Source of the DNA: JABMQF01 sp964563755
Lineage (GTDB): Archaea; Nanobdellota; Nanobdellia; Woesearchaeales; UBA11576
Direction: 5' to 3'
NCBI GenBank assembly: GCA_964563755.1
Contig: CAZLYC010000007.1
Span: 1-64,000 of the forward strand
DNA: 64,000 nucleotides
The notes beneath the pieces were generated by a model. The model was not told the DNA's origin, did not search any database, and saw only the letters and a list, made by a program, of their open reading frames with translations. Positions 7,907-16,025 of the stretch are shown here, piece by piece. Position numbers and translations under genes: made by a program. Position 1 is the first letter of the stretch. Each line of letters opens with the position of its first letter.

Positions 7907-9372
7907 TTGGACGCCTCCAAGAGCTTCTCCATTATCCATATCATGCCTTCAGTATCGAGCCCGCAATACTCTTCAAGGTTCTTCCTTATCCTTGACTTCT
8001 CCTCTTCAGAAACAGTCCCCTGCAGCACGCTTAAGAAAGCGAGCGTCGCATCCCCTCCGTTCGAGATAGGCAATCCTTCATAACTCTTGCCTGTCAATGC
8101 AGGCAGTACATACTTAAGAGAATTGCTCCCGTGCTGGAGATTACTGTGATAATTGAAAGACTTGAACGGTACGATGAGGTCGGAAAGCCTGTCGACAACA
8201 CTCTCTATCCACGGAGCGAATTCAGGATACACAGCAGCAAGCTCTTCTAAGACTCCCTGCTCAAAAGACTGATTGAACACGATAACGCTTCCTTCCGGGC
8301 CGATATCTTTCCTCAATGAATCTATGAAACCCTTCCTCGGGTCCCCGTTTCCATCAGCTATAAACGAGAAATGCTCAGGCTTAGAATCTTTGCTCTTCAT
8401 CATGTGCACAGAATACTGAAATGGAACCTGCTGGTAAGGTCTTGTCCCGTCAAAAAGAGGGACACCTGAAGAGACTGTCTCGAAATCCATGTACCACAAA
8501 GGATACTTGAGCCCGAAAAGGAAATTTCTTATACCTTTCTTGTCGACATGGAGCTTCTCATTAAGCACGCAGAGGCGCTGGATGTTCTGCTTGTCATTCA
8601 ATATGTAATCAGGAGGTATATCTGCTATCTTCTTTATGCCTTTCTTGAAAAGCTCTTCTGCTTTCTCGTTGCCATGATAAAGCTCGAATATGTTGAAGTC
8701 AGGCATGTCCTTCCAGCAATGATACTTTAGAGGACACTCGTAAGGCTTGTCGCACTTCAATCCTATATCAATATCAGGACACTTCTTAGCTTCTAAAGCG
8801 GTAATCATCTCCTCAACCCGCTGCTGTATGCCCTGCATAGCTTCTTCCACATCATCTGTCACGTCGCTCTTAATGAGCAGCTTTGACGGGTCTATCTCGC
8901 CCTGGCGAACATACTCCCTGTTGATGTGCATGACAGAGCAGCGCTTTATGTTCAGACCGCTCATCGAAAGACAATAGTTCTGGAACGCCACATCTTCTAT
9001 GTGCTCGTCCTTGACAGAAGTCGAACTCTTGACTTCTATTATCTCCCATGCATCCTCTCCAAAAGGCTGAAGAATATCTACGCGGACGTACATCCTGCCA
9101 TGCTGGATGCCTGCTTCGAAAAGAGGTTTCCTCTGGGAAAGAAATGCCTTTGTCAGCCTCAGGTTAGTGCTATTATCATCATGATGGACATCTATACCTT
9201 CAGGGAACAGCTTCCTGGCAAGACCTCCTATCAAGTGGCCCTGGTCAAACCTGTTCTGGGTCTGCCTGTCAGGCGCAGGTATCATCTCGCGCTTGTTATA
9301 GACATGCCAGAGGTACTTATGACACTGCAGGCCATTCATGTACTTGGATTTAGTCAGCGAATCTGATTGCAT
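7903..9372 (-). CDS. DUF2779-type protein: PD-(D/E)XK nuclease plus RNase H-like exonuclease
   Basis: 489 residues. The N-terminal half resembles a RecB/Cas4-type nuclease: a QxxRFDQGHLIGGLAR helix, then D...EIIEVKSSTS (about residues 112-118), then Cys residues (CDKPYECPLKYHC, about 210-222) that could form the iron-sulfur or zinc site of Cas4-like proteins. The C-terminal half has WYMDFETVS (about 298) and later D residues (EEYCGLDTEGM) of a DEDD-type 3'-5' exonuclease. This architecture is DUF2779. Probable role in DNA processing or repair; no CRISPR genes are nearby. Confidence 0.8.
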   Translation of the reverse strand: MQSDSLTKSKYMNGLQCHKYLWHVYNKREMIPAPDRQTQNRFDQGHLIGGLARKLFPEGIDVHHDDNSTNLRLTKAFLSQRKPLFEAGIQHGRMYVRVDILQPFGEDAWEIIEVKSSTSVKDEHIEDVAFQNYCLSMSGLNIKRCSVMHINREYVRQGEIDPSKLLIKSDVTDDVEEAMQGIQQRVEEMITALEAKKCPDIDIGLKCDKPYECPLKYHCWKDMPDFNIFELYHGNEKAEELFKKGIKKIADIPPDYILNDKQNIQRLCVLNEKLHVDKKGIRNFLFGLKYPLWYMDFETVSSGVPLFDGTRPYQQVPFQYSVHMMKSKDSKPEHFSFIADGNGDPRKGFIDSLRKDIGPEGSVIVFNQSFEQGVLEELAAVYPEFAPWIESVVDRLSDLIVPFKSFNYHSNLQHGSNSLKYVLPALTGKSYEGLPISNGGDATLAFLSVLQGTVSEEEKSRIRKNLEEYCGLDTEGMIWIMEKLLEASK

Positions 9373-9443
9373 GGTCGAGAAGAATAAAGATTTCTATATA
9401 AATATTACCTGAAAGAATATTGCCTGAAATGACCAGAACAGAA

Positions 9444-10385
9444 TCATCTACGATTTGTCCTCGTCACATGTTTCATAGGAAAGACAGCTATATTCTCTGG
9501 CAGGCGTCCGCCTTCCATCATCAGCTCTTTACTGAACAATTCCTGCAACCCGCCAAGCTTCTTCAGGAAACTCTCTGCCCTCAAAAGCTGGTAAAGCTCT
9601 GCATTATCAAAGAATTGCTTTGAGTTCTCCTTCAAGAGGTCCATCACCAATGATGCTCCTCCTTTCTTGCCGAAATTCATGAACATTCCAGGGTAAATAT
9701 CCTCAAGCTCCTGCTTGGAGAACCGGTCCATGCTGTTCCTGTATGCTGCAAAAGCAGATTCCTTTGATTTCTCTGCTGTCTCACGGAACTCAGAATACTG
9801 TTTTAAAGCATTATCAGTATCTATCATCATCACAGGTATCAAGTCATACATCTTGCTGAGGCATGCTGAAGCGATATTATCATTCTTCCAGGACTCATCT
9901 ATAGTCTCTACATCTATGCGTTCTGTCTTGTTGAAAGACAGACCTAGAATCTTGAATAAGAAATTAAAATCAGGAGCCTGTTCTTTAGAAACATCCTTGA
10001 ACTCTGAATGCGTGCTGACATACTGCGCGATGGCCTTGACAGCATTGTCCTGATGTGATACGTACTGCGCAGCATCCTTATGGAGCTCTGCAGCAAAAAT
10101 CTCTGCGTCAGACAATGCTCTTATGGCAGGCTCCAATGCTTCAGATACACCGGAACCCTCGACTAATTTAGGCTTAAGTGTTGAAATGAACTTAGAATAA
10201 TCACTGCAAAGACGCTCATGCGTCATCTTCATCCTGTTGACAACCCTATATCCATCTTCATATAATGACACGAGCGAGTCAAGAGCGAAAGGAATCTCAT
10301 TGACTTCTATAGAAATCTTGCTTATTATTCCCTTGGCTATCCATTCTTCGCTTGATGGAGCTTTAGACCTATAATATTCAACCAT
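9444..10385 (-). CDS. Helical hypothetical protein
   Basis: 313 residues, mostly predicted alpha-helix with heptad-like stretches and no signal peptide or membrane helix. No motif or family recognised. It lies alone between the DUF2779-type gene and the DUF2892-like membrane protein, with its own T-rich upstream region. Probably cytoplasmic. Confidence 0.6.
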   Translation of the reverse strand: MVEYYRSKAPSSEEWIAKGIISKISIEVNEIPFALDSLVSLYEDGYRVVNRMKMTHERLCSDYSKFISTLKPKLVEGSGVSEALEPAIRALSDAEIFAAELHKDAAQYVSHQDNAVKAIAQYVSTHSEFKDVSKEQAPDFNFLFKILGLSFNKTERIDVETIDESWKNDNIASACLSKMYDLIPVMMIDTDNALKQYSEFRETAEKSKESAFAAYRNSMDRFSKQELEDIYPGMFMNFGKKGGASLVMDLLKENSKQFFDNAELYQLLRAESFLKKLGGLQELFSKELMMEGGRLPENIAVFPMKHVTRTNRR

Positions 10386-10446
10386 TCTCTCAACATAAAA
10401 AAATTCAGCGAAAGAAGTTTATAAACGTTTTGTTTTTTACTACGAA

Positions 10447-10659
10447 TCAGTGGTGTTTAAAAAGAATGTCTGCCTTATCCAGAGTATCCACACTGAACAT
10501 CTTGTATATTCCACAGAAACCAAACAATGCTGTGATGCCTAAAACACCTGTCAGAACATAGAACCAAGGATTATAGAACCAACCCAAAACAGCAAATAAC
10601 GCTGCAAGAACAAGCCTCAGAATCCTATCATCATTCCCAATATTCTTTTCAAAAAACAT
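10447..10659 (-). CDS. DUF2892-like small membrane protein
   Basis: 70 residues: 'FEKNIGNDDRILRLVLAALF' is the typical N-terminal signature of the YgaP-like DUF2892 transmembrane domain, followed by two membrane helices (about 14-30 and 33-52). The ATG is preceded by gaggtgtgaatc. It lies just outside the left edge of the proposed integrated element. Confidence 0.82.
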   Translation of the reverse strand: MFFEKNIGNDDRILRLVLAALFAVLGWFYNPWFYVLTGVLGITALFGFCGIYKMFSVDTLDKADILFKHH

Positions 10660-10688
10660 GATTCACACCTCATTTCAAAAAATATTAA

Positions 10689-10702
10689 GACGCCGCCGCC
10701 CT
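10689..10702. repeat. Candidate displaced attachment site (attL) of the integrated element
   Basis: The 14-bp gacgccgccgccct is identical to 22557-22570, the acceptor-stem end and flank of tRNA-Ser(CGA). No tRNA body is attached here, so it looks like the 3' tRNA fragment left by an integration. It is a GC-rich island in AT-rich DNA. tRNA-Ser(UGA) at 42452 shares 13 of these bases because the acceptor stems are the same. Confidence 0.6.
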
Positions 10703-10782
10703 TGGCAGAGAGTCAATTCCTGCCCCACAGGCTAATTCTTAATTTTATGAGTGTTATAAGGGTTGGTGGTTTATATGTTTTC

Positions 10783-11424
10783 TTATTTTTTTGGTTCTTT
10801 TGTAGACAGGTCGTATAGTTTGTCTAGTGCTTCCTGTGATACTTTTGTACCTGTTTGTTGTATTTTTTCTAGGAATTCTCCTAAGTCGAAGATTGCTTCA
10901 TTTCTTCCTAGTTTTACTTGCGTGGCTGCTTCCTGTACTAATGCGTCCCAGTCTATTTTTTGTGTTTCGATTATTCTCTTGGCGTCTTCTAGGTCTTTGG
11001 CTCGGTCTGTTGCGCATTTCATAAGTACTATGTCTTGGGGATGAGCTATGCAGAGCTTGAGGTTCTTTCCATATTCATGGATTTGTGTGAACCTTTTTTG
11101 CATATCTTCTGAGAATGTGAAGTCAACAACATCATTTACGAACAGATCGAATCTTTCGGTGTCAAGGGAGTACATTTTTGGCTGATTGTTTTTTGCCCCG
11201 TAGACTACTGTTGAATTCATGTGTCTATATCCTATCTTTTTTATTGCATCTATGAATACATTCCTGTCTTCTTCTTTGGTGAATACTATGTCTATGTCGA
11301 GTGTTGCGTTCTTAAGTCCGTTGAACATCATTGCTGTTCCTCCGATAGCATATGCTGTTATCGGTTTTTCTATCGTTTTTCCTACTGCTAGGAGTAGTTT
11401 TTGTTGGTCGTCTATTGTAATCAT
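10783..11424 (-). CDS. Nucleotidyltransferase-fold protein (AbiEii/DUF6036-like, candidate toxin)
   Basis: 213 residues. AIGGTAMMFNG (about residues 26-36) followed by TLDIDIVF (about 41-48) is the GG...DxD signature of a minimal nucleotidyltransferase, and a helical C-terminal half follows. The start overlaps the stop of the winged-helix gene by 4 nt (ATGA). The pair has the layout of an AbiE-type toxin-antitoxin module: DNA-binding antitoxin first, nucleotidyltransferase second. Its T-rich codon use differs from the genes left of 10.7 kb. Toxin activity is inferred. Confidence 0.72.
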   Translation of the reverse strand: MITIDDQQKLLLAVGKTIEKPITAYAIGGTAMMFNGLKNATLDIDIVFTKEEDRNVFIDAIKKIGYRHMNSTVVYGAKNNQPKMYSLDTERFDLFVNDVVDFTFSEDMQKRFTQIHEYGKNLKLCIAHPQDIVLMKCATDRAKDLEDAKRIIETQKIDWDALVQEAATQVKLGRNEAIFDLGEFLEKIQQTGTKVSQEALDKLYDLSTKEPKK

Positions 11425-12047
11425 TTGTAAACCTCTAAATCTGTTTTATTGAATGGAACGTATATCTTCCATCTCTTCTCTATTTCCTGAAAATCTTTGG
11501 ATTGCAGGCCGGGAACAGCATACTTGTATGAATAATTTTCTTTTGGTAATGCTCCTCTTAGGAACATTTTTGGCATCTTTCTTACTTTTGTCACGCTCAA
11601 TCGTGCTACGTCGTAAAGTGCGCCCACTTGTCTTTCTATGTGGTTCTCTTTTGCCAAGTGGAAAAGTTCCATCCAATTGTCTATCTTTCTGTATAATGCC
11701 ATTGCTGCAAGTATTGTCCTTACGCTTTGCGTCTTTATTGCAAATACAAGCGTTTCTTCGTTGCTTGGTTTTCGTCCATATATCTTGTAGACCATTGGTG
11801 CTACGATTTGTATTGGAGAGTGCTTATTGATGATGTCGTAATAGCTTATTCCTTTCAATTTGTTCTGGAATGAGATTCTGTAAAGCCGTTGTCCTGTTGT
11901 GCTGCTTCTGAGGGTTTTTATGTATCCTGCTTTTCTAAGTCTATACACATAGTATGTTGCTTTTTGTCTGTCTACTTTGAGTAGTTTGACTATGGAGTCT
12001 ATAGTTTGCACTCCTTCAAGTTTCTTAAGAAGTAGTTCCATCTTCAT
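11421..12047 (-). CDS. Winged-helix antitoxin-like regulator (AbiEi-like)
   Basis: 208 residues. The N-terminal about 65 residues form a winged helix (IDSIVKLLKVDRQKATYYVYRLRKAG, shown here as its two halves IDSIVKLLKV and DRQKATYYVYRLRKAG, then RLYRIS). The C-terminal domain is helical and has no known catalytic motif. It is the first gene of the pair with the nucleotidyltransferase. Two 32-nt direct repeats containing TATA-like sequence lie immediately upstream (12048 and 12100) and are the probable autoregulatory operator. Confidence 0.7.
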   Translation of the reverse strand: MKMELLLKKLEGVQTIDSIVKLLKVDRQKATYYVYRLRKAGYIKTLRSSTTGQRLYRISFQNKLKGISYYDIINKHSPIQIVAPMVYKIYGRKPSNEETLVFAIKTQSVRTILAAMALYRKIDNWMELFHLAKENHIERQVGALYDVARLSVTKVRKMPKMFLRGALPKENYSYKYAVPGLQSKDFQEIEKRWKIYVPFNKTDLEVYK

Positions 12048-12131
12048 AAAGTTAAATGTAGACAGGTATAATATATAAATGTTTTGTTTATTTACATAAA
12101 AAGTTTAATGTAGATGGTTATAATATATAAA
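12048..12131 (-). promoter_or_regulatory. Duplicated promoter/operator boxes upstream of the AbiE-like pair
   Basis: Two direct repeats, 12048-12079 and 12100-12131, match at 27 or more of 32 positions and are 52 nt apart. Each contains aatgtaga, a two-base variable step and then tataatatataaa. The first copy abuts the start codon of the winged-helix gene. Spacing close to five helical turns would put two regulator dimers on the same DNA face. Confidence 0.55.
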
Positions 12132-12243
12132 CAAAGCAGTTTAATGAGCTATAAAACGATAATACTGTGTTTATAACACCTGCTCGTTTACGTGCCACAA
12201 CCCCGCTACAACATTTTAATCATTTAAAAATCTAATATTTGGC

Positions 12244-12501
12244 ATGACATTCAAGAAATACTACGCATCACCGCACTCATACCTATTTCTAAAAATAAGA
12301 ATCCCTGATGAATGGGTCGAGCAGCTTCCGCTTCTGGCTCAAGCGGTAGGGATGAAGGATGTTGAGGAGCTTGTCAAGACACTCCTTGCATGGCAGCTAT
12401 TGATAGAGCAGGAAGCAATCAATAAGCAGAAGGCAGAGAATATAGACGCACAGAATAGAGCAGATGAGTATTGGGCGTGGAAAGATAAAGAAGATCAATG
12501 A
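12244..12501 (+). CDS. Small hypothetical protein
   Basis: 85 residues: a short beta-like segment (SYLFLKIRIPDEW), then amphipathic helices and a charged tail. The start resembles ribbon-helix-helix proteins (a strand followed by two helices), but no signature is clear. Transcribed away from the AbiE-like pair, inside the proposed integrated element. Confidence 0.55.
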   Translation: MTFKKYYASPHSYLFLKIRIPDEWVEQLPLLAQAVGMKDVEELVKTLLAWQLLIEQEAINKQKAENIDAQNRADEYWAWKDKEDQ

Positions 12502-12984
12502 TATAGGGACAATTTCAAGCTTCGTAAATTATCTTTTATCTCTTATTTCTAACAATCCGCGGTTTAAGAGCGCTTCGTAGTTTGCTTCGTAAAAATCATT
12601 GATATAGGGGGAGAATCAAACCGGACAAAATGCCTCTTTTGCCTGCGTTGATGTCATTCGCGGTCAAAACAAACCAGACAGTTAAAGTGACAAGAATATG
12701 CTTAGAATAATAGCATATTCAGGTCGAACCAAACACAGAACAAACAAGGAATTCTAGGCATATACTGTCTGGAACGGCGAACAGGACTGAGAACAAAACA
12801 ATACTTTCTTAGTTCATGACATATTTATCACAGAATTAAAAAAATTCTTGTTATGTGACTGGTCGGTCTTTTAAGGCTCTGTCTGACTTTTCTTTTATAA
12901 GCTCTGTTTCTTTTTCAGAACCTAACTGTTTATCTTTTGTGTTTATCATATGAAAAGATGTTTTACATATGCTGAGTTCAATTC
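12502..12984. other. Non-coding stretch inside the integrated element
   Basis: No convincing gene. It holds two copies of 'aatgatataggg' or 'cattgatataggg' (about 12497 and 12596), repeated 'gcttcgta' words (12531-12590), and a 99-nt inverted-repeat structure (12674-12772). The end of the stretch is T-rich and may contain the downstream terminator of the secreted-protein operon. Confidence 0.5.
12674..12772. repeat. Nested inverted repeat, 99 nt
   Basis: Outer 9-bp arms ccagacagt (12674-12682) and actgtctgg (12764-12772) enclose an inner 9-bp hairpin, gaatatgct and agcatattc (about 12693-12720). It is similar in size to the GCCAC-bounded elements but has no shared sequence with them. It could be a structured RNA or a protein-bound site. 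Confidence 0.45.
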
Positions 12985-15318
12985 TCATGTGACAGTTACA
13001 TTTGCCGTTTCAAAGTCGCTTAAAGTCATATTTGTAGCAGAACAATTGATGGTGTATGTTCCTGGCGTAGTGTAATTGTACTGGAATATAACAAAGCTGA
13101 TATCTGTTATTGTCATGTTCTCTGTGCTGTTTATGCTGTTTCCATCATCCATCTCGCATGACCATGCAACATCAGGAATGGTCTCTCCTATATTGTTGTA
13201 TATGCTGAACGTGAAAGAGTTGGGCGAACCCGAGTATAACCTTACTAGGTCATCTACGCTGATGTTGTTCATTGTCAGAAATATCGATTCAGAGCCTCTT
13301 TGGGTTGTGTTTTCTAACGCGGTAGCTGTTACCTGATATGTTCCCGCAGTGCTATAGTTGAATTCCACGAGCACTATCGCGCTTTCATTCACTTCTAAGC
13401 TAATAGGCTCTGATGCAAATATTGTCTCTTCACCCGTGTTTACTGTCCAGTTCAAGTCTGCTGGTTCAGTGCCTGTGTTGTTGATAGTGAACTCTACTGT
13501 TGCCTGTTTTCCTGAAGTGTGCAGTGCTGTAAGACCTGTAAGGTATGATTGGTTGTTCTCATTTATTGTGAAATGCTTTATCTTGTAGAATCCAGATGAA
13601 TTAACAGTCAGAACCGCATCGTACACCTGATTATCTGAATAATTGTATGCCAAATACAACACAAAAGTCTCATTAGCAGCCAATAAAATGCTTTCAGTGC
13701 TGTTTACCACCCAACCATCACCCGGCTCGAAAGTCCAACTCACATTAGACAAATTATAATTCACAGTGTTATGTATAAAGAACTCAAAAATCCTATAAGT
13801 ATCATTGACATAGATAACACTTGAATTAGTTATATTCAGGACATTCCCCATGGTAAAGCCAAGAGTCTCATCAGTACCCGTATTAACACCATCAGTAACT
13901 AAAACTTTGATAGTGTAATTAGTGCCCGGTGGAAAATCAACAGGGTTGATTTCGTAGAATGTTTGATTTAAGTCGATGTCTAATGTAGCATAATTATGTC
14001 CTGTGTTATTTGAGACCATCACGGCATAGTATACGTTGTCACCATCTAAATCGCTTGAGGTCCAGGTGATGTTATATGCTTCTTCGTATATATTGTCCGC
14101 GACAGGATTGAATATTGAAACTACCGGGGGATTTTCGCTGACATTAATTCGTTTTAGTTCTTCAGAGTTATTAAATATTTTGACTGTGCTTAGGTTTTCA
14201 GGAATTCCGACGATGAACTGAATGGGACTTACATTGAGCTCTATTGTTGTTCCATCGAAGGTGTACATTGAGTAAAATGGGCTGAATGAAAAATTAATGA
14301 TCGTATTGTTCTGAGAATCAAATCCAATAAATCTATACGTGCTGTTACTTTCCCCCGAGTAATCGTAAACGGTAGCATTAACTAGCGTATACGCAGCATA
14401 TGATTCTATACTGCCATTCTTGTTCAACCCAAATGTCCATACTAAAGCTTTTTCTGCGAAGTCAGTCTTCCAATTCCGCAGAGGAGGCAAATATGTGCTG
14501 TTATGCTCCATCGCTTTTAGAAGATGACTGTATGAATCATTAGCAATCCAAGGATATTTAGGATACGTTGAGAGACCCATAAAATTTGTTAGGTCAATCG
14601 CCCACTCGCTCTCGTCACCATAAATGCTGCCTAAAGTGGTTGTACCACACCCTTGGTTGTAGCATTCAGATGAAAGATTGTCACCATCATTAGCATTAGG
14701 ACAACTGAGTCCATAGAAATACTGAAATAGTGTATTCTGTGTAGACCACTCCGTGTAGCTGTATTCATCACATAACAAGTATGTGTGGCCTAATTCATGT
14801 GCAATTAATGAGGTTTTAGGTTGATAAAATTCGACAAGCACAGTATACGTGTTTGGCCAAGCGTATCCAATCGTATTCTGAGGCAGTAAGTTAGGAAACT
14901 TGCTTGACAAATATCCGTAGGGAACTATACCTACCGCTCGAGTAATATTTTCAATAGCTGCTGCTTTGAAGACCTTGTTGTAGAGTTTAATGCTTTGAAT
15001 TACGTCGTCCGCTTTACTTTGACTCTCATAGTCTTCAAACTCATTAAGTACTCCCGAATTCAAAGTCTTCCACCCTGTGAATCCATCGTCAGCAAGCGGG
15101 TATGTCTTCTTTATGAATTCTTCATTATAATTAATGAAACTGTTTATGCCTGATTGCATCGCCATGTCAACGTATACAACAGCAATATTATCCGTATCAA
15201 TTATGGAAATATTAACTGGATATATGTTATTTGATAAATTAGAGTCGGATGTTGCTGAAGCTAAGGACGTGCTGGCAATCATCATTACAAATAATAAAAT
15301 ATGGATGTCGTGTTTCAT
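12985..15318 (-). CDS. Secreted HELGH zinc metalloprotease (M64-like) with Ig/CARDB-like repeats
   Basis: 777 residues. The start at 15318 is chosen because it opens a signal peptide (MKHDIHILLFVMMIASTSLA) and overlaps the upstream stop by 4 nt (ATGA). The zinc site HELGH is at residues 174-178 and is followed by TYLLCDEY, close to the HExGHxxxxLxDEY pattern of M64 peptidases. After about residue 385 come Ig-like or CARDB-like beta domains of about 90-100 residues, three of them similar (conserved 'VIYVNDTYRIFEF', 'NISVDDLVRLYSG'-type openings). Dozens of NxS/T sites suggest N-glycosylation. There is no obvious C-terminal anchor. Last gene of the five-gene secreted operon. Confidence 0.75.
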   Translation of the reverse strand: MKHDIHILLFVMMIASTSLASATSDSNLSNNIYPVNISIIDTDNIAVVYVDMAMQSGINSFINYNEEFIKKTYPLADDGFTGWKTLNSGVLNEFEDYESQSKADDVIQSIKLYNKVFKAAAIENITRAVGIVPYGYLSSKFPNLLPQNTIGYAWPNTYTVLVEFYQPKTSLIAHELGHTYLLCDEYSYTEWSTQNTLFQYFYGLSCPNANDGDNLSSECYNQGCGTTTLGSIYGDESEWAIDLTNFMGLSTYPKYPWIANDSYSHLLKAMEHNSTYLPPLRNWKTDFAEKALVWTFGLNKNGSIESYAAYTLVNATVYDYSGESNSTYRFIGFDSQNNTIINFSFSPFYSMYTFDGTTIELNVSPIQFIVGIPENLSTVKIFNNSEELKRINVSENPPVVSIFNPVADNIYEEAYNITWTSSDLDGDNVYYAVMVSNNTGHNYATLDIDLNQTFYEINPVDFPPGTNYTIKVLVTDGVNTGTDETLGFTMGNVLNITNSSVIYVNDTYRIFEFFIHNTVNYNLSNVSWTFEPGDGWVVNSTESILLAANETFVLYLAYNYSDNQVYDAVLTVNSSGFYKIKHFTINENNQSYLTGLTALHTSGKQATVEFTINNTGTEPADLNWTVNTGEETIFASEPISLEVNESAIVLVEFNYSTAGTYQVTATALENTTQRGSESIFLTMNNISVDDLVRLYSGSPNSFTFSIYNNIGETIPDVAWSCEMDDGNSINSTENMTITDISFVIFQYNYTTPGTYTINCSATNMTLSDFETANVTVT

Positions 15319-16025
15319 TTTCGCAGGGTTTTGAAGGTGATTACTTGAGCCAAAGTCCCGATGATGTAAATGGGCGCAACGAAAATCACAGACTCGCAAG
15401 TCGTGCTGTATGAACACAGTTTTGAACTTAGACCAAATGTTACTGGATTGAATATTAAACTGATTAATGGATATAAGATGATTGTTCCAATAGCACAAAG
15501 GAATCCTGCGGATCCTTTCAGCAGTCTCACAAACCGTCTGTTTCGTTCACGTTCAGACCGTGCATAATAGATTATTAGGAAAAGAACACCTTGGATAACC
15601 AAAATGATTAGAGTAACTATACCTGTTTTCGCCGTGTTTCTGATTTGTGCTAGCGCCTTAGAATCATCATTGGCGGATTTTTCTATAATATCTCTTTCCG
15701 CTGTTAAATTATTTCGTATGCATTTAGTATATGCGGATTTAATTTCCTCTTGAATACTATGATTAAATGAATAGAATTCGTTTGTGTTATCAATGTCACT
15801 TTCTATACTTCCAGATATTTCTCCGTTTGCATTTAATAGGGGTATGAATTTGCAGGTATTAGTCTCACTTAAAAATAAATCGTCATTTTTACTGCACGCA
15901 TCAGCATAACAATCTTTATCGAAGTAGGGCACAGCAACTGATTTTGCATAAATATTTGAGGTTAATACTACTATAAATATTACGAATAAACATGTCTGCA
16001 ATAGTATAGTTCTTGGCTTCATCAT
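15315..16025 (-). CDS. Secreted/membrane protein with three C-terminal helices
   Basis: 236 residues: signal peptide (about 1-27), an extracellular part with five Cys and NxS/T sites, then membrane helices at about 137-155, 170-190 and 212-230. It overlaps its neighbours by 4 nt on both sides (ATGA), so it is translationally coupled. No family recognised. It may anchor the other secreted products at the membrane. Confidence 0.65.
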   Translation of the reverse strand: MMKPRTILLQTCLFVIFIVVLTSNIYAKSVAVPYFDKDCYADACSKNDDLFLSETNTCKFIPLLNANGEISGSIESDIDNTNEFYSFNHSIQEEIKSAYTKCIRNNLTAERDIIEKSANDDSKALAQIRNTAKTGIVTLIILVIQGVLFLIIYYARSERERNRRFVRLLKGSAGFLCAIGTIILYPLISLIFNPVTFGLSSKLCSYSTTCESVIFVAPIYIIGTLAQVITFKTLRK

